From Pseudomonas akapageensis (lineage in GTDB: Bacteria > Pseudomonadota > Gammaproteobacteria > Pseudomonadales > Pseudomonadaceae), in the NCBI RefSeq assembly GCF_011355085.1, contig NZ_VXCP01000002.1, forward strand, positions 124,001 through 188,000: a stretch of 64,000 bases of DNA, read 5' to 3'. A program made the position numbers and the translations under genes. The notes under the pieces were generated by a model. The model was given only the letters and a program-made list of their open reading frames with translations. It was not told the origin of the DNA and made no database searches. Of the stretch, positions 1 through 10,881 are shown one piece after another; within the stretch, counting starts at the first letter, position 1; every line of letters begins with the position of its first letter.

Positions 1-432
1 TTCACCCAGATAACTGTCGTTGTCACGCCAGTTGCTGCTGGCCTGGACGCGGCCGGTGGTATCGAGCACATAGATTGCCCGGCTGCGGCTGCGGCGATTC
101 AGGCCTTCCAGGTAGGTATTGACGGCCTGGCGATGCTCGCCGTCCGGTTCGGTGAGCAGTTTGGAAACATTGTCTTCCAGCTCGAGCAGGCTCGGCAGGT
201 AGGTGTATTTGCTGATTTCGCTTTCGACCCCGCGCGCGTGCAGCTCCAGCTGCCGTTCACCGGTTTCGCTCAGGGTGCGGATGCCGATGCGTTCACTGAC
301 CAGGTAGGCGGCATAACCCAGCCCCAGCATCAGCAGGATGATCAGTGGTGGCAGGAAAAAATGGCGAATCAGGCGGGGTTTCACGGCAAGGGCAGGCGTT
401 GATGCGCGATAGAGAGTGGGGTCGCATTTCAT
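1..432 (-). CDS. aauS: Sensor histidine kinase, N-terminal part (AauS-like)
   Basis: Only the first 144 codons are in the window; the rest runs off the left edge. The start is ATG at 430-432. After a basic N-terminus (residues 1-24) comes one hydrophobic membrane segment (about 25-45), then a polar helical stretch and the beginning of a periplasmic sensor domain with an Ile-Tyr-Val-Leu-Asp strand near residue 122, as in DctB-type kinases. In Pseudomonas the AauS/AauR pair controls the adjacent acidic amino acid transporter, and that operon lies directly upstream here. The kinase core is not visible, so the identity rests on context and topology. Confidence 0.7.
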   Translation of the reverse strand, partial: MKCDPTLYRASTPALAVKPRLIRHFFLPPLIILLMLGLGYAAYLVSERIGIRTLSETGERQLELHARGVESEISKYTYLPSLLELEDNVSKLLTEPDGEHRQAVNTYLEGLNRRSRSRAIYVLDTTGRVQASSNWRDNDSYLGE

Positions 433-495
433 CACAGTCGCCTTGGTACGACCAGCCGCCTGTGCCCGACGGAGCCGGGCACGGGACAACCGACC

Positions 496-1230
496 TTAGT
501 GCTGGAGGATCTTGGCCAGGAAGTGCTGGGTGCGCTCATGACGGGCGCCGGTGTTGCCGAAGAACTCTTCCTTCTGGCAGTCCTCGATGATCATGCCCTT
601 GTCCATAAAGATCACCCGGTTGGCCACCTTGCGGGCGAAACCCATTTCGTGGGTCACGCACATCATGGTCATGCCTTCGTGGGCCAGTTGCACCATCACG
701 TCGAGCACTTCGTTGACCATTTCCGGGTCCAGTGCCGAGGTCGGTTCGTCGAACAGCATGACGATCGGGTCCATGGCCAGGGCGCGGGCAATCGCCACAC
801 GCTGTTGCTGACCGCCGGACAACTGCCCCGGGTGCTTGTGCGCGTGGGCGGAAAGGCCGACGCGCTCGAGCAGTTGCAGGCCTTTCTTGGTGGCCTCCTC
901 CTTGCTGCGCCCCAGCACCTTGATCTGTGCGATGGTCAGGTTCTCGGTGATGGTGAGGTGCGGGAACAGTTCGAAATGCTGGAACACCATGCCGACCCGC
1001 GAGCGCAGCTTGGGCAGGTTGGTCTTGGGATCGGCGATCGAGGTGCCATCGACCACGACGTCACCTTTCTGGAAGGGTTCCAGGGCGTTGACGCATTTGA
1101 TCAGGGTGGACTTACCCGAACCCGAAGGGCCGCAGACGACTACCACTTCGCCTTTCTTCACCTCCGTGGTGCAATCGGTCAGCACCTGGAAGTCTCCGTA
1201 CCACTTGTTGACGTTCTTGATAGAGATCAT
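496..1230 (-). CDS. aatP: Acidic amino acid ABC transporter, ATP-binding subunit
   Basis: A 244-aa ABC ATPase that powers uptake of glutamate and aspartate with AatQ and AatM. The Walker A motif GPSGSGKST is at residues 34-42, the signature LSGGQQQR near 137, and Walker [11 protein letters not shown] near 160, followed by a switch histidine in CVTHEMGFA. Length and motifs fit the GltL/GlnQ family. The start overlaps the end of the upstream permease gene by four bases, so the two are translationally coupled. It is the last transporter gene of the operon, and the sensor kinase gene follows 63 bp downstream. Confidence 0.95.
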   Translation of the reverse strand: MISIKNVNKWYGDFQVLTDCTTEVKKGEVVVVCGPSGSGKSTLIKCVNALEPFQKGDVVVDGTSIADPKTNLPKLRSRVGMVFQHFELFPHLTITENLTIAQIKVLGRSKEEATKKGLQLLERVGLSAHAHKHPGQLSGGQQQRVAIARALAMDPIVMLFDEPTSALDPEMVNEVLDVMVQLAHEGMTMMCVTHEMGFARKVANRVIFMDKGMIIEDCQKEEFFGNTGARHERTQHFLAKILQH

Positions 1231-1895
1231 ACGGTTAACCTTTTTTGCAGGCGCTTGACCAGGAAGGAGGCGGAGAAGCTGATGACGAAGTAAACGAAGC
1301 CGGCGAAGACCAGGAACTCGTTGGAGCGCCCGATGATGTCGCCACTGGCGCGTGCGGAGTTGAGGAAGTCCACCAGGCCCACGGCATAGACCAGCGAGGT
1401 GTCCTGGAACAGGATGATGCTCTGCTGCAGCAGCAGCGGGGTCATCTTGCGGAAGGCCTGGGGCAGGATGATCAGGCGCATGGTCTGGCCATAGTTCATG
1501 CCCAGGGCCTGGGCGGCACCCATTTGACCCTTGGAGATCGATTGTACGCCGGCACGGACGATTTCGCAGAAGTACGCCGCTTCAAACATCATGAAGGCGA
1601 TCAGGCACGAAGTGAATGCACCTACCGGCGTATCTTCGCCTGTGATCCAGCGCAATATGAACGGCACCGCCAGGTAGAACCAGGTGATGACCAGCAGCAG
1701 CGGAATGGAACGGAAATAGTTCACATAGGCGCCGGCAAGGTTGCTCAGCAGCTTGTTCGAGGACAGCCGGCACAGGGCCAGGATGGTGCCCAGGACGATA
1801 CCGCCGATTACCCCGAGGACCATCAGCTGCAGGGTCATCAGCATGCCGTTCCACAGGCCCGGCAGGGAGGGAATGATTCCACTGAAGTCCATCAT
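1227..1895 (-). CDS. aatM: Acidic amino acid ABC transporter permease
   Basis: A 222-aa inner-membrane permease of the HisM/GltK type with several hydrophobic segments and the EAA loop ([15 protein letters not shown]), which contacts the ATPase. Both ends overlap neighbours by four bases: ATGA at 1892-1895 with the upstream permease and at 1227-1230 with aatP. Two adjacent Met codons open the frame (1895 and 1892) and either could be used. It forms the heterodimeric channel with AatQ. The family call is secure; glutamate/aspartate specificity is inferred from operon identity. Confidence 0.93.
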   Translation of the reverse strand: MMDFSGIIPSLPGLWNGMLMTLQLMVLGVIGGIVLGTILALCRLSSNKLLSNLAGAYVNYFRSIPLLLVITWFYLAVPFILRWITGEDTPVGAFTSCLIAFMMFEAAYFCEIVRAGVQSISKGQMGAAQALGMNYGQTMRLIILPQAFRKMTPLLLQQSIILFQDTSLVYAVGLVDFLNSARASGDIIGRSNEFLVFAGFVYFVISFSASFLVKRLQKRLTV

Positions 1896-2638
1896 TTACC
1901 CCCCACGGAGATCAGGCCGGGCACCGAGACTTTCTTCTCGACCATGCGCATCAGCAGCATCAGGCTCATGTTCAGGGTGAAGTAGATCAGGGTTGCCAGG
2001 GTGAAGGCTTCAAACAGGTTGGCGGAGAACTCGGCCGTCTGTTTGGTTTGCGCGAGCAGCTCCATCAGGCCGATCAGGGAGGCCACCGACGAATTCTTGA
2101 ACACGTTGAGAAATTCAGAGGTGAGCGGCGGAATGATGATGCGGTAGGCCTGCGGCAGCAGGACATTCCAATAGACCTGTGGCAAGCGGAAACCCATGGC
2201 GCGGGCCGCGGCTTCCTGGCCACGTGGCAGCGCCTGGATCCCGGTGCGGACCTGTTCGCAGACCCGGGCGGCGGTGAACAGGCCCAGGCACACGACGACA
2301 CTGATCAGCGCCGAAGTGGTCGGGTTGAGGTCCTGCTTGTACCACTCCTGCAGGTTTTCCGGCAGCAGGTCCGGTACCAGGAAGTACCAGATGAACAGCT
2401 GCACCAGCAGCGGCACGTTACGAAAGAGTTCCACATACGCAGTGGCGAAGCCCGATACCCAGCGGTTCGGAACCGTGCGCATCACGCCGAGTATCGAACC
2501 CAGCAGCAAGGCAATTATCCAGGCACAGACAGCAATGGCGATGGTCCAGCCCAGGCCGGTCACGAACCAGTCCAGATAGATCTCGCTGCCGATGCCGGTG
2601 GACTTGAAGAACACGCCCCAGTCCCAGTTGTAATTCAT
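1892..2638 (-). CDS. aatQ: Acidic amino acid ABC transporter permease
   Basis: A 248-aa permease of the GltJ type. It starts with an amphipathic N-terminus (MNYNWDWGVF) conserved in this subfamily, followed by about five membrane segments and the EAA loop around 'VLLPQAYRIIIPPLTSEF'. A 90-bp gap containing a perfect hairpin separates it from the binding-protein gene, which probably keeps expression of the permease below that of the binding protein. It pairs with AatM to form the transmembrane pore. Confidence 0.93.
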   Translation of the reverse strand: MNYNWDWGVFFKSTGIGSEIYLDWFVTGLGWTIAIAVCAWIIALLLGSILGVMRTVPNRWVSGFATAYVELFRNVPLLVQLFIWYFLVPDLLPENLQEWYKQDLNPTTSALISVVVCLGLFTAARVCEQVRTGIQALPRGQEAAARAMGFRLPQVYWNVLLPQAYRIIIPPLTSEFLNVFKNSSVASLIGLMELLAQTKQTAEFSANLFEAFTLATLIYFTLNMSLMLLMRMVEKKVSVPGLISVGGK

Positions 2639-2679
2639 CAGGGTCTCCCCTCGGATCAGTCAATTCACGGGCACCTTCG

Positions 2680-2716
2680 AGCACTTGAGAGCGCCCGGGG
2701 CGCTCTCAAGTGAAAG
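2680..2716 (-). other. Perfect hairpin between binding-protein and permease genes
   Basis: CACTTGAGAGCGCCC at 2683-2697 is the reverse complement of 2699-2713, leaving almost no loop (about 13 paired bases with a 3-nt loop in practice). It lies just past the aatJ stop codon. There is no U-run on the transcribed strand, so an mRNA-stabilising or partially terminating element is more likely than a full terminator. Such elements are common downstream of binding-protein genes that need higher expression than the permeases. Confidence 0.75.
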
Positions 2717-2728
2717 GTTAGTCACTGC

Positions 2729-3643
2729 TCAGGATTTTTTTTCGTCAGCGGCTTTATCGGTGGGATTGGCGATCAGTGCCTTGAGCTCGTCGCTCATCGG
2801 GAAGTTCAGGTTCAGGCCCTTCGGCGGGATTGGCTGCATGAACCATTTATCGTAGATCTTGTTGATCTCGCCCGATTTGTAGAGGGCAACGATGGCGTCG
2901 TCGACGGCTTTCTTGAATGGCGCATCGCCCTTGCGCATCATGCAGCCGTAGATCTCATAGGATTGCGGGGTGCCAGTGACGGCCCAGTCGTCCGCTTTCT
3001 TGGCCTTGGCCGCTTCACCGGCGAGCAGGGCGTCGTCCATCATGAAGGCAACCGCACGGCCGGACTCGAGCATCTGGAAGGACTCGCCGTGGTCCTTGGC
3101 CGAGATGACGTTCATGCCCATCTGCTTGTCGGCGTTCATCGATTTGAGGATACGCTCGGAGGTGGTGCCGGCGGTGGTGACCACGTTCTTGCCTTTGAGG
3201 TCCGGGAAATCCTTGTAGGCGGAGTCCTTCTTGGACAGCAGGCGGGTACCGATCTCGAAGATACCGACGGAGAAGTCGACTTGCTGCTGACGCTCGACGT
3301 TATTGGTGGTCGAGCCGCATTCGACGTCCACGGTGCCGTTCTGCACCAGCGGGATGCGCGTCTGAGAGGTGACGAGGTTGTATTTGACGTTCAGGTTTGG
3401 AACGTCGAGGTCCTTCTTCAGGGCCTCGACTATTGCCATCTGGATGTCATGGGAGTAACCGACGGGTTTGCCCGAAGCATCTGCGATGTAGGAAAACGGA
3501 ATGGAGGCGTCGCGGTGCCCCAGGGTGATGGTGCCGGACTCTTTGATTTTCTTCAGTGTGCCGGTCAATTCGGCGGCGAAAACTGGAGTGCTAATCAGAG
3601 CGGCAGCAATGGCTGCGCCCACTAGATGGGGAACGATACGCAT
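2729..3643 (-). CDS. aatJ: Acidic amino acid ABC transporter, periplasmic binding protein
   Basis: A 304-aa solute-binding protein (GltI family). I chose the start at 3641-3643 because GAGGAAAG precedes it and the product then begins with a clean signal peptide (MRIVPHLVG, hydrophobic core, cleavage near VFAAEL). An in-frame Met further upstream would bury that signal. The SBP_bac_3 fold follows, with the family motif GHRDASIPFSY for ligand carboxylate and amino group contacts, and QTRIPLVQNGTVDVECG. It delivers glutamate/aspartate to AatQMP. The gene is first in the operon and has a sigma-54-type promoter about 100 bp upstream. Confidence 0.94.
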   Translation of the reverse strand: MRIVPHLVGAAIAAALISTPVFAAELTGTLKKIKESGTITLGHRDASIPFSYIADASGKPVGYSHDIQMAIVEALKKDLDVPNLNVKYNLVTSQTRIPLVQNGTVDVECGSTTNNVERQQQVDFSVGIFEIGTRLLSKKDSAYKDFPDLKGKNVVTTAGTTSERILKSMNADKQMGMNVISAKDHGESFQMLESGRAVAFMMDDALLAGEAAKAKKADDWAVTGTPQSYEIYGCMMRKGDAPFKKAVDDAIVALYKSGEINKIYDKWFMQPIPPKGLNLNFPMSDELKALIANPTDKAADEKKS

Positions 3644-3743
3644 CAAACTTTCCTCGATGTTGTTTTTTTTATGGGGCCCTTGGCTGGCCCTGTCGTTCAG
3701 CGAACGCAGCAATGAAGTGTTGGCGCATTCGTCTGGAGTGTAG

Positions 3744-3759
3744 AGCATGACCCGTGCCA
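3744..3759 (-). promoter_or_regulatory. Sigma-54 (RpoN) promoter for aatJQMP
   Basis: On the minus strand the sequence is TGGCAC, five bases, ATGCT, against the consensus TGGCAC-N5-TTGCW. The GG and GC doublets are separated by exactly ten bases. It ends about 100 bp upstream of the aatJ start. The AauR partner of the adjacent kinase is an NtrC-type sigma-54 activator, which fits. Confidence 0.75.
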
Positions 3760-3897
3760 GGCCAGGCTTTCACTGTTAACTGTATGAATTTAAAGGGAAT
3801 TAATATTTATTGAAGGTAAAATGAAGGGGGTTGACGTCCGGGATGCCGAACTCTTCATGCAATTGTTGTTCGGGAAACCGAACGATATCCGCCGCAA

Positions 3898-3937
3898 TGA
3901 AAACGCCTCGCGGTGCAGGCACGGCGAGGCGTTTTTG
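3898..3937 (-). terminator. Rho-independent terminator of glpD
   Basis: The stem AACGCCTCG (3902-3910) pairs with CGAGGCGTT (3925-3933). Read on the minus strand, an uninterrupted T-run follows the stem within 20 bp of the glpD stop codon. A/T tracts flank both sides, so it could also stop transcription in the other direction. Confidence 0.85.
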
Positions 3938-3954
3938 CAAAAGCGTGCCTGCGC

Positions 3955-5493
3955 TCAGGCGGCTTCGATCTTGTGTTTGTTGAGTTTGACCTTATCCAGG
4001 TAGCGCTGTAGCTGTTCCTGCTCTGACGCTGTGGTAAAGAGCCCCAGCTTGCTGCGTCGCCACAGGATGTCCTGGGCTTCGAGGGCCCATTCTTCGCTGC
4101 ACAGATAATCGACTTCGCGAGTGTAGAGACCGGCGCCGATCAGTTCGCCCAGGTCATCAGGCCCTTGAACGCCTTCGAGCAGGCGCCAGCTGCGGCTGCC
4201 GTAGCTGGTCGACCAGCGTCGGGCGACTTGCGCCGGCAACCAGCCAAAGCGCGCCAGGATTGCATCGGCCAGTTCCCGCGAAGTGGTCATGCCTTCGCCG
4301 CCGGGCAGGGGGGCGGTGGCGGTCCAGCTGCCTTTCATGTCCTTGAAGAAGGGCGCCAGTTGCGCCATTGCCGATTCGGCCAGCTTGCGGTAGGTGGTCA
4401 ACTTGCCACCGAACACCGACAACAAGGGGGCTTCACCCGGCAGGGAAGACAGGGCCAGGGTGTAGTCGCGGGTCACTGCCGAAGGGTTGTCCGATTCGTC
4501 ATTGCACAGCGGGCGCACACCGGAGTAGGTGTTGAGGATATCGCTGCGCTCCAGCTGCCGGGTGAAGTGCGCATTGACCACATTGAGCAGGTAGTCGGTT
4601 TCGACGTCGGTGATGGCGACATTCGATGGATCGCCCTGGTATTCACGGTCGGTGGTGCCGATCAGGGTGAAACGGTCCAGGTAGGGAATGGCGAAGACGA
4701 TGCGTTGATCTTCGTTCTGCAGAATATAGGCGTGTTCGCCTTCGTACAGTTTCGGCACGATCAGGTGGCTGCCCTGAATCAGGCGGATGCCATAGGGCGA
4801 TTCCATCTTCAGGTCGTCGCGGATGAATTTGGCCACCCAGGGACCTGCTGCGTTGACCAGTGCCCTGGCGCGTATGGAAAACAGGCTGCCATCGGCGCGT
4901 TCCAGTTGTACAAGCCACACACCCTTGACGCGGCGGGCGCTGAGGCAGCGGGTTCGGGTGTGAATATGCGCGTCTTGTTCGCGGGCTGCCATGGCATTGA
5001 GCACGACCAGGCGGGCGTCGTCGACGGCGCAATCGGAGTATTCGAAAGCACGGGTGATGTCGGCTTTCAGCGGACTATCGGCACCCAGGTGCAGGGTGCG
5101 CGAACCTGCGAGTTTTTCCCGCTTGCCCAGATGATCGTAGAGAAACAGGCCGGCGCGAATCATCCACGCCGGGCGCAGGTGCGGGCGATGGGGCAATACG
5201 AAGCGCATGGGTTTGACGATATGCGGCGCCTTGCTCAGCAGCACTTCGCGCTCAGCGAGGGCTTCACGTACCAGGCGAAATTCGTAGTGTTCGAGGTAGC
5301 GCAGGCCGCCATGGATCAGCTTGCTGCTGGCCGAGGACGTGTGGCTGGCCAGGTCGTCCTTCTCGCACAGAAATACCGAGAGGCCGCGCCCCGCCGCATC
5401 GGCTGCGATCCCCACGCCATTGATGCCGCCACCGATGACAGCCAGGTCATAGGTTTCGGCCAAGGGAGGTGTGGATAAGGTGGACTGGAGCAT
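3955..5493 (-). CDS. glpD: Aerobic glycerol-3-phosphate dehydrogenase
   Basis: A 512-aa membrane-associated flavoenzyme that oxidises glycerol 3-phosphate to dihydroxyacetone phosphate and passes electrons to ubiquinone. The FAD-binding Rossmann motif is at the N-terminus (VIGGGINGVGIA, about residues 19-30). Further family motifs are SSASSKLIHGGLRYLEHYEF and the late GVRPLCND and GGKLTTYR blocks. Length matches E. coli GlpD (501 aa). The gene is monocistronic, with a terminator directly downstream and GlpR-like operators upstream. Confidence 0.97.
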   Translation of the reverse strand: MLQSTLSTPPLAETYDLAVIGGGINGVGIAADAAGRGLSVFLCEKDDLASHTSSASSKLIHGGLRYLEHYEFRLVREALAEREVLLSKAPHIVKPMRFVLPHRPHLRPAWMIRAGLFLYDHLGKREKLAGSRTLHLGADSPLKADITRAFEYSDCAVDDARLVVLNAMAAREQDAHIHTRTRCLSARRVKGVWLVQLERADGSLFSIRARALVNAAGPWVAKFIRDDLKMESPYGIRLIQGSHLIVPKLYEGEHAYILQNEDQRIVFAIPYLDRFTLIGTTDREYQGDPSNVAITDVETDYLLNVVNAHFTRQLERSDILNTYSGVRPLCNDESDNPSAVTRDYTLALSSLPGEAPLLSVFGGKLTTYRKLAESAMAQLAPFFKDMKGSWTATAPLPGGEGMTTSRELADAILARFGWLPAQVARRWSTSYGSRSWRLLEGVQGPDDLGELIGAGLYTREVDYLCSEEWALEAQDILWRRSKLGLFTTASEQEQLQRYLDKVKLNKHKIEAA

Positions 5494-5532
5494 GTAACGG
5501 CCTCCTGCTTTTTTGTAGGAAAAAGCATTTTC

Positions 5533-5656
5533 GAGAATTGAATTCGAACATCAATGTTCATTTTCGAAAATAGTAGCCGAATAAAACGCGCACTTCCACC
5601 TGCGATCGATAGAAAATACTCATCGCGGCGGCTGTAAGTGAAAATTATCGAACATT
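5533..5656 (-). promoter_or_regulatory. Cluster of GlpR-like operators upstream of glpD
   Basis: Compared with the E. coli GlpR consensus WATGTTCGWT-AWCGAACATW, the 20-mer at 5553-5572 matches at 17 positions. A second copy overlaps at 5533-5552 with a good right half (TCGAACAT). A third at 5637-5656 has a perfect right half, ATCGAACATT. They lie 40-165 bp upstream of glpD. I infer GlpR repression relieved by glycerol 3-phosphate; the Pseudomonas consensus may differ in detail. Confidence 0.65.
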
Positions 5657-5659
5657 CTG

Positions 5660-5748
5660 GCGGCCCCATTCGCTGGCAAGCCAGCTCCCACAGGGGTTCT
5701 GTGTTGCACATTCCACTGTGGGAGCTGGCTTGCCAGCGATGAGGCCCG
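5660..5748. repeat. Inverted-repeat REP-like element, family B copy 1
   Basis: Two arms form a long imperfect palindrome: GCTGGCAAGCCAGCTCCCACAG (from 5672) and its reverse complement CTGTGGGAGCTGGCTTGCCAGC (from 5716), with about 22 bases between them. The same unit occurs at 15872-15962. The element lies between glpR and the glpD promoter. Short palindromes of this type are scattered in intergenic DNA of fluorescent Pseudomonas. Confidence 0.85.
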
Positions 5749-5773
5749 GACAGGCAATACAGGAGTGGCTGAA

Positions 5774-6529
5774 TCAGACCACTTCCAAACGAATCTTGTG
5801 CTGATTCAACAACTGGACGAGTGCCGGCACCGGCGCCTGATCAGTGACCAGGCAATCGATCAGGCTGATGGGACCCAGGCGCACCATGGCATTGCGCCCG
5901 AACTTGCTGGAGTCGGCGGCCAGTATGACCTGGCGTGCATTGGCGATGATCGCCTGGGAGACGCGCACTTCCTGGTAATCGAAATCCAGCAGGCTGCCGT
6001 CTTCATCGATGCCGCTGATACCGACCAGGGCGAAGTCGACCTTGAACTGGTTGATGAAGTCCACGCTGGCCTGACCCACCACGCCACCGTCGCGACGCAC
6101 ATTGCCGCCGGCCAGCAGCACCTCGAAATCATCTTTACCGCTGAGGATCGAGGCCACGTGCAGGTTGTTGGTGATGATTTTCAGGTGGTTGTGATTGAGC
6201 AGGGCGCGCGCAATGGATTCGGTGGTGGTGCCGATATTTATGAACAGCGAAGCATGATCGGGGATCTGCGCGGCAATGGCTTCGGCAATGCGCTGCTTCT
6301 CATCGCGCATCTGATCGGCGCGCATGGCATAGGCGGTGTTTTCGATGCTCGAGTCATAGGCGGCGCCACCGTGGTAGCGGCGCAGCAGGTTCACTTCCGC
6401 CAATTGATTGATATCACGGCGGATGGTTTGCGGCGTGACATCGAACAGCTGAGCCATTTCTTCAATGCTGACATAGCCGCGCTCACGGACCAGTTCGAGA
6501 ATTTGCTGCTGACGAGGAGGCAGGTTCAT
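5774..6529 (-). CDS. glpR: DeoR-family repressor of the glycerol regulon
   Basis: A 251-aa transcription factor. An N-terminal winged helix-turn-helix (about residues 17-55, with [12 protein letters not shown] as recognition helix) precedes the DeoR-type sugar-phosphate sensor domain ([14 protein letters not shown]). I chose the start at 6527-6529 for its GAAGGAAAG Shine-Dalgarno. An in-frame Met 13 codons earlier has no ribosome site. It lies between glpK and glpD on the same strand, as in P. aeruginosa, and probably represses glpF, glpK and glpD until glycerol 3-phosphate binds. Confidence 0.94.
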   Translation of the reverse strand: MNLPPRQQQILELVRERGYVSIEEMAQLFDVTPQTIRRDINQLAEVNLLRRYHGGAAYDSSIENTAYAMRADQMRDEKQRIAEAIAAQIPDHASLFINIGTTTESIARALLNHNHLKIITNNLHVASILSGKDDFEVLLAGGNVRRDGGVVGQASVDFINQFKVDFALVGISGIDEDGSLLDFDYQEVRVSQAIIANARQVILAADSSKFGRNAMVRLGPISLIDCLVTDQAPVPALVQLLNQHKIRLEVV

Positions 6530-6612
6530 GGGCTTTCCTTCGGGCTGCCATGCAAATTCCGCCATCATGCCGGATGAATGCGTCTGCTGCTACCTTCAGG
6601 GGCTGGAACCTA

Positions 6613-6724
6613 CTCGTTCCCACGCTCCGCGTGGGAATGCAGTGCCAGACGCTCCAGCGTCGATGCGTCCGGGCGTGACGCGGAACGTCACAATCGGCAT
6701 TCCCACGCGGAGCGTGGGAACGAG
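6613..6724. repeat. REPIN-like element, family A copy 1
   Basis: Two 28-bp arms, 6613-6640 and 6697-6724, are exact reverse complements. Each contains an internal palindrome (TCCCACGCTCCGCGTGGGA). The central 56 bases contain a further GACGCTCCAGCGTC palindrome. Related copies lie at 32354-32453 and 45546-45650. No RAYT transposase gene is in the window, so mobilisation would have to be in trans. Confidence 0.9.
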
Positions 6725-6732
6725 GGGGGCCG

Positions 6733-9131
<2,399 letters not shown>

Positions 9132-9468
9132 GACGTGATCTCCTTTCTTGTTGTTGTGTGGCGCCTGATGCGCTCTACGGTGACCCGACACGAACCTTCC
9201 TCGGTCGCTCGGGCGTGCTGCACGAAAACGCACCTGGCTGGTGCGTTGAATATTCAGAAACGAAAAAATATAGACAAGAAACGCTAATGTCAAAGGTCGA
9301 AAGTGAACCGTGCGTCACAATTCGACTGTGCGCCACGCGCTCGATGGCGCATAGCCGGATATTTCTGTGTTGCCGGGAGGGGATTTCCGAGTTGAATCGG
9401 CTATCTTGCTGGGCTGTTGTTCGAAGTTTCCGAACCGTGCCCTACCGTTTTCGCTCTGGAGTCCCGGA
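9132..9468. other. Divergent intergenic region glpF / ybaK
   Basis: No gene is supported in these 337 bp. They hold the glpF leader and promoter and the upstream region of the deacylase gene. The 20-mer at 9249-9268 (AATATTCAGA AACGAAAAAA) matches the E. coli GlpR operator consensus at 14 of 20 positions, mainly in the AACGAA half, and may be the glpF operator. Confidence 0.45.
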
Positions 9469-9939
9469 ATGACCCCCGCACTGGATTTGCTCAAAAAAGC
9501 TCGCGCCGAACACCGCATTCACAGCTACGAACATGACCCCAAGGCAGCGTCCTATGGTCTGGAGGCGGCCGAGAAATTGGGACTCGACCCGGCGCAAGTG
9601 TTCAAGACACTGTTGGCCAGCAGTGAAAAGCACGAATTGCTGGTCGCGGTGGTGCCAGTGGCCGGCACGCTCGACTTGAAAGCGTTGGCCCATGCGGCCG
9701 GGGTCAAGAAGTGTGAAATGGCTGATCCGGCTGCGGCCCAGCGGGCAACCGGTTACTTGCTGGGGGGAATCAGCCCACTGGGACAGAAGAAGCGCTTGCG
9801 CACCTTCATCGATCAATCGGCGCAGCCATTAACGACGATTTTCGTCAGCGCCGGGCGGCGCGGGCTTGAAGTCGAGTTGGCGCCAGCGGTACTGGCCGAA
9901 CACACCCAGGCGAGCTTTGCCGACATTGGCCGCAGCTGA
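9469..9939 (+). CDS. ybaK: Aminoacyl-tRNA deacylase, YbaK/EbsC family
   Basis: A 156-aa editing enzyme that hydrolyses mischarged tRNAs (Cys-tRNA(Pro) in the family prototype). The product matches the YbaK fold: LLKKARAEHRIHSYEHDP at the N-terminus, YGLEAAEKLGLDPAQVFKTL with the conserved KTL strand, then GGISPLGQKKRLRTFID and the C-terminal VSAGRRGLEVELAP. Start ATG 9469 gives the family N-terminus; an upstream in-frame extension of 34 codons does not. It is transcribed away from glpF. Confidence 0.9.
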   Translation: MTPALDLLKKARAEHRIHSYEHDPKAASYGLEAAEKLGLDPAQVFKTLLASSEKHELLVAVVPVAGTLDLKALAHAAGVKKCEMADPAAAQRATGYLLGGISPLGQKKRLRTFIDQSAQPLTTIFVSAGRRGLEVELAPAVLAEHTQASFADIGRS

Positions 9940-10043
9940 GTGCCTGGCTCTCTGTATCCCTGAAAATATTCGAATCTGTCACTTAATGACCGGCACTTGC
10001 GCAGTGCATGCTTGGTCTTTACCCATCGAAAAGAGACAAGACG

Positions 10044-10826
10044 ATGCAGCTCGAATTCCATCAGGTCGACGCCTTCAGTGATCGCCCGTTTGCTGGCAAC
10101 CCTGCGATGGTTTATCGCCTGGACAGTTGGCTCGCCGATGAGCTGATGCAGAAGATCGCCGCCGAGCACAACCTGGCGGAAACCGCCTTTGTCGTTCGTG
10201 AAGGGCAGGGCTGGCATATCCGCTGGTTCACGCCGACGGTGGAAATTCCCTTGTGTGGGCACGCGACGCTGGCCAGTGCCAAGGTGTTGTTCGATGTGTA
10301 TGGCGAGCCTGGCGATACCCTCAGTTTCAGCAGTCAATCCGGCGCTCTGGGTGTGACCCGTGACGACGGCAAGTTGTGGCTCGATTTTCCGGCCATTGCC
10401 TTGAAGCCCGTGGCAAACAAACAGGACGTCGAGCGCGCGTTGGGCGTCGAAGCTGTTGACGTGCAAGGTTCGGCAGAACTGTTCGTGGTGCTGGATTCGG
10501 AACAGGCTGTGCGCGACTGCTTGCCGGACATGGCGGCACTGGCCAGATTGCCCTGGCTGGGCGCAATCGTGACCGCGCCGGGCAACGGACATGACTTTGT
10601 CTCGCGCTACTTTGCGCCGGCCATCGGTATCCCGGAAGACCCGGTCACCGGCTCGACCCATTGCAGCCTGATCCCTTATTGGTCACAGCGCCTGGGCAAG
10701 CAGGCGTTGAGCGCGTTCCAGTGCTCGGCGCGGGGCGGGGAGCTGTTCTGCCGTCTCGAAGGGGATCGGGTGAAAATCGGTGGCTATGCCGTGCGGGTGG
10801 CCAGCGGGCAGTTGTTGCTCGATTGA
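10044..10826 (+). CDS. PhzF-family isomerase/epimerase
   Basis: A 260-aa protein of the PhzF/diaminopimelate-epimerase fold. The first lobe contains QVDAFSDRPFAGNPAMV and HNLAETAFV with the catalytic glutamate (E46). The motif CGHATLASAKVLF follows, and the second lobe ends in EDPVTGSTHCSLIPYW. Members act on cyclic or amino acid substrates, but the substrate of this one is unknown; phenazine biosynthesis neighbours are absent, so it is not PhzF itself. It stands alone, convergent with the ABC ATPase gene. Confidence 0.88.
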   Translation: MQLEFHQVDAFSDRPFAGNPAMVYRLDSWLADELMQKIAAEHNLAETAFVVREGQGWHIRWFTPTVEIPLCGHATLASAKVLFDVYGEPGDTLSFSSQSGALGVTRDDGKLWLDFPAIALKPVANKQDVERALGVEAVDVQGSAELFVVLDSEQAVRDCLPDMAALARLPWLGAIVTAPGNGHDFVSRYFAPAIGIPEDPVTGSTHCSLIPYWSQRLGKQALSAFQCSARGGELFCRLEGDRVKIGGYAVRVASGQLLLD

Positions 10827-10838
10827 GCGGCGGGAGCA

Positions 10839-10867
10839 GGGCGCTGCCGCAGGCTGCGGCAACGCCC
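10839..10867. terminator. Shared hairpin between convergent genes
   Basis: GGGCG-C-TGCCGCA (10839-10851) pairs with TGCGGCA-A-CGCCC (10855-10867), with a 3-base loop and one internal mismatch. It lies between the stops of the PhzF-family gene and the ABC ATPase gene. No clear T-run follows. Confidence 0.6.
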
Positions 10868-10881
10868 TTGCAAAGGGTCGA

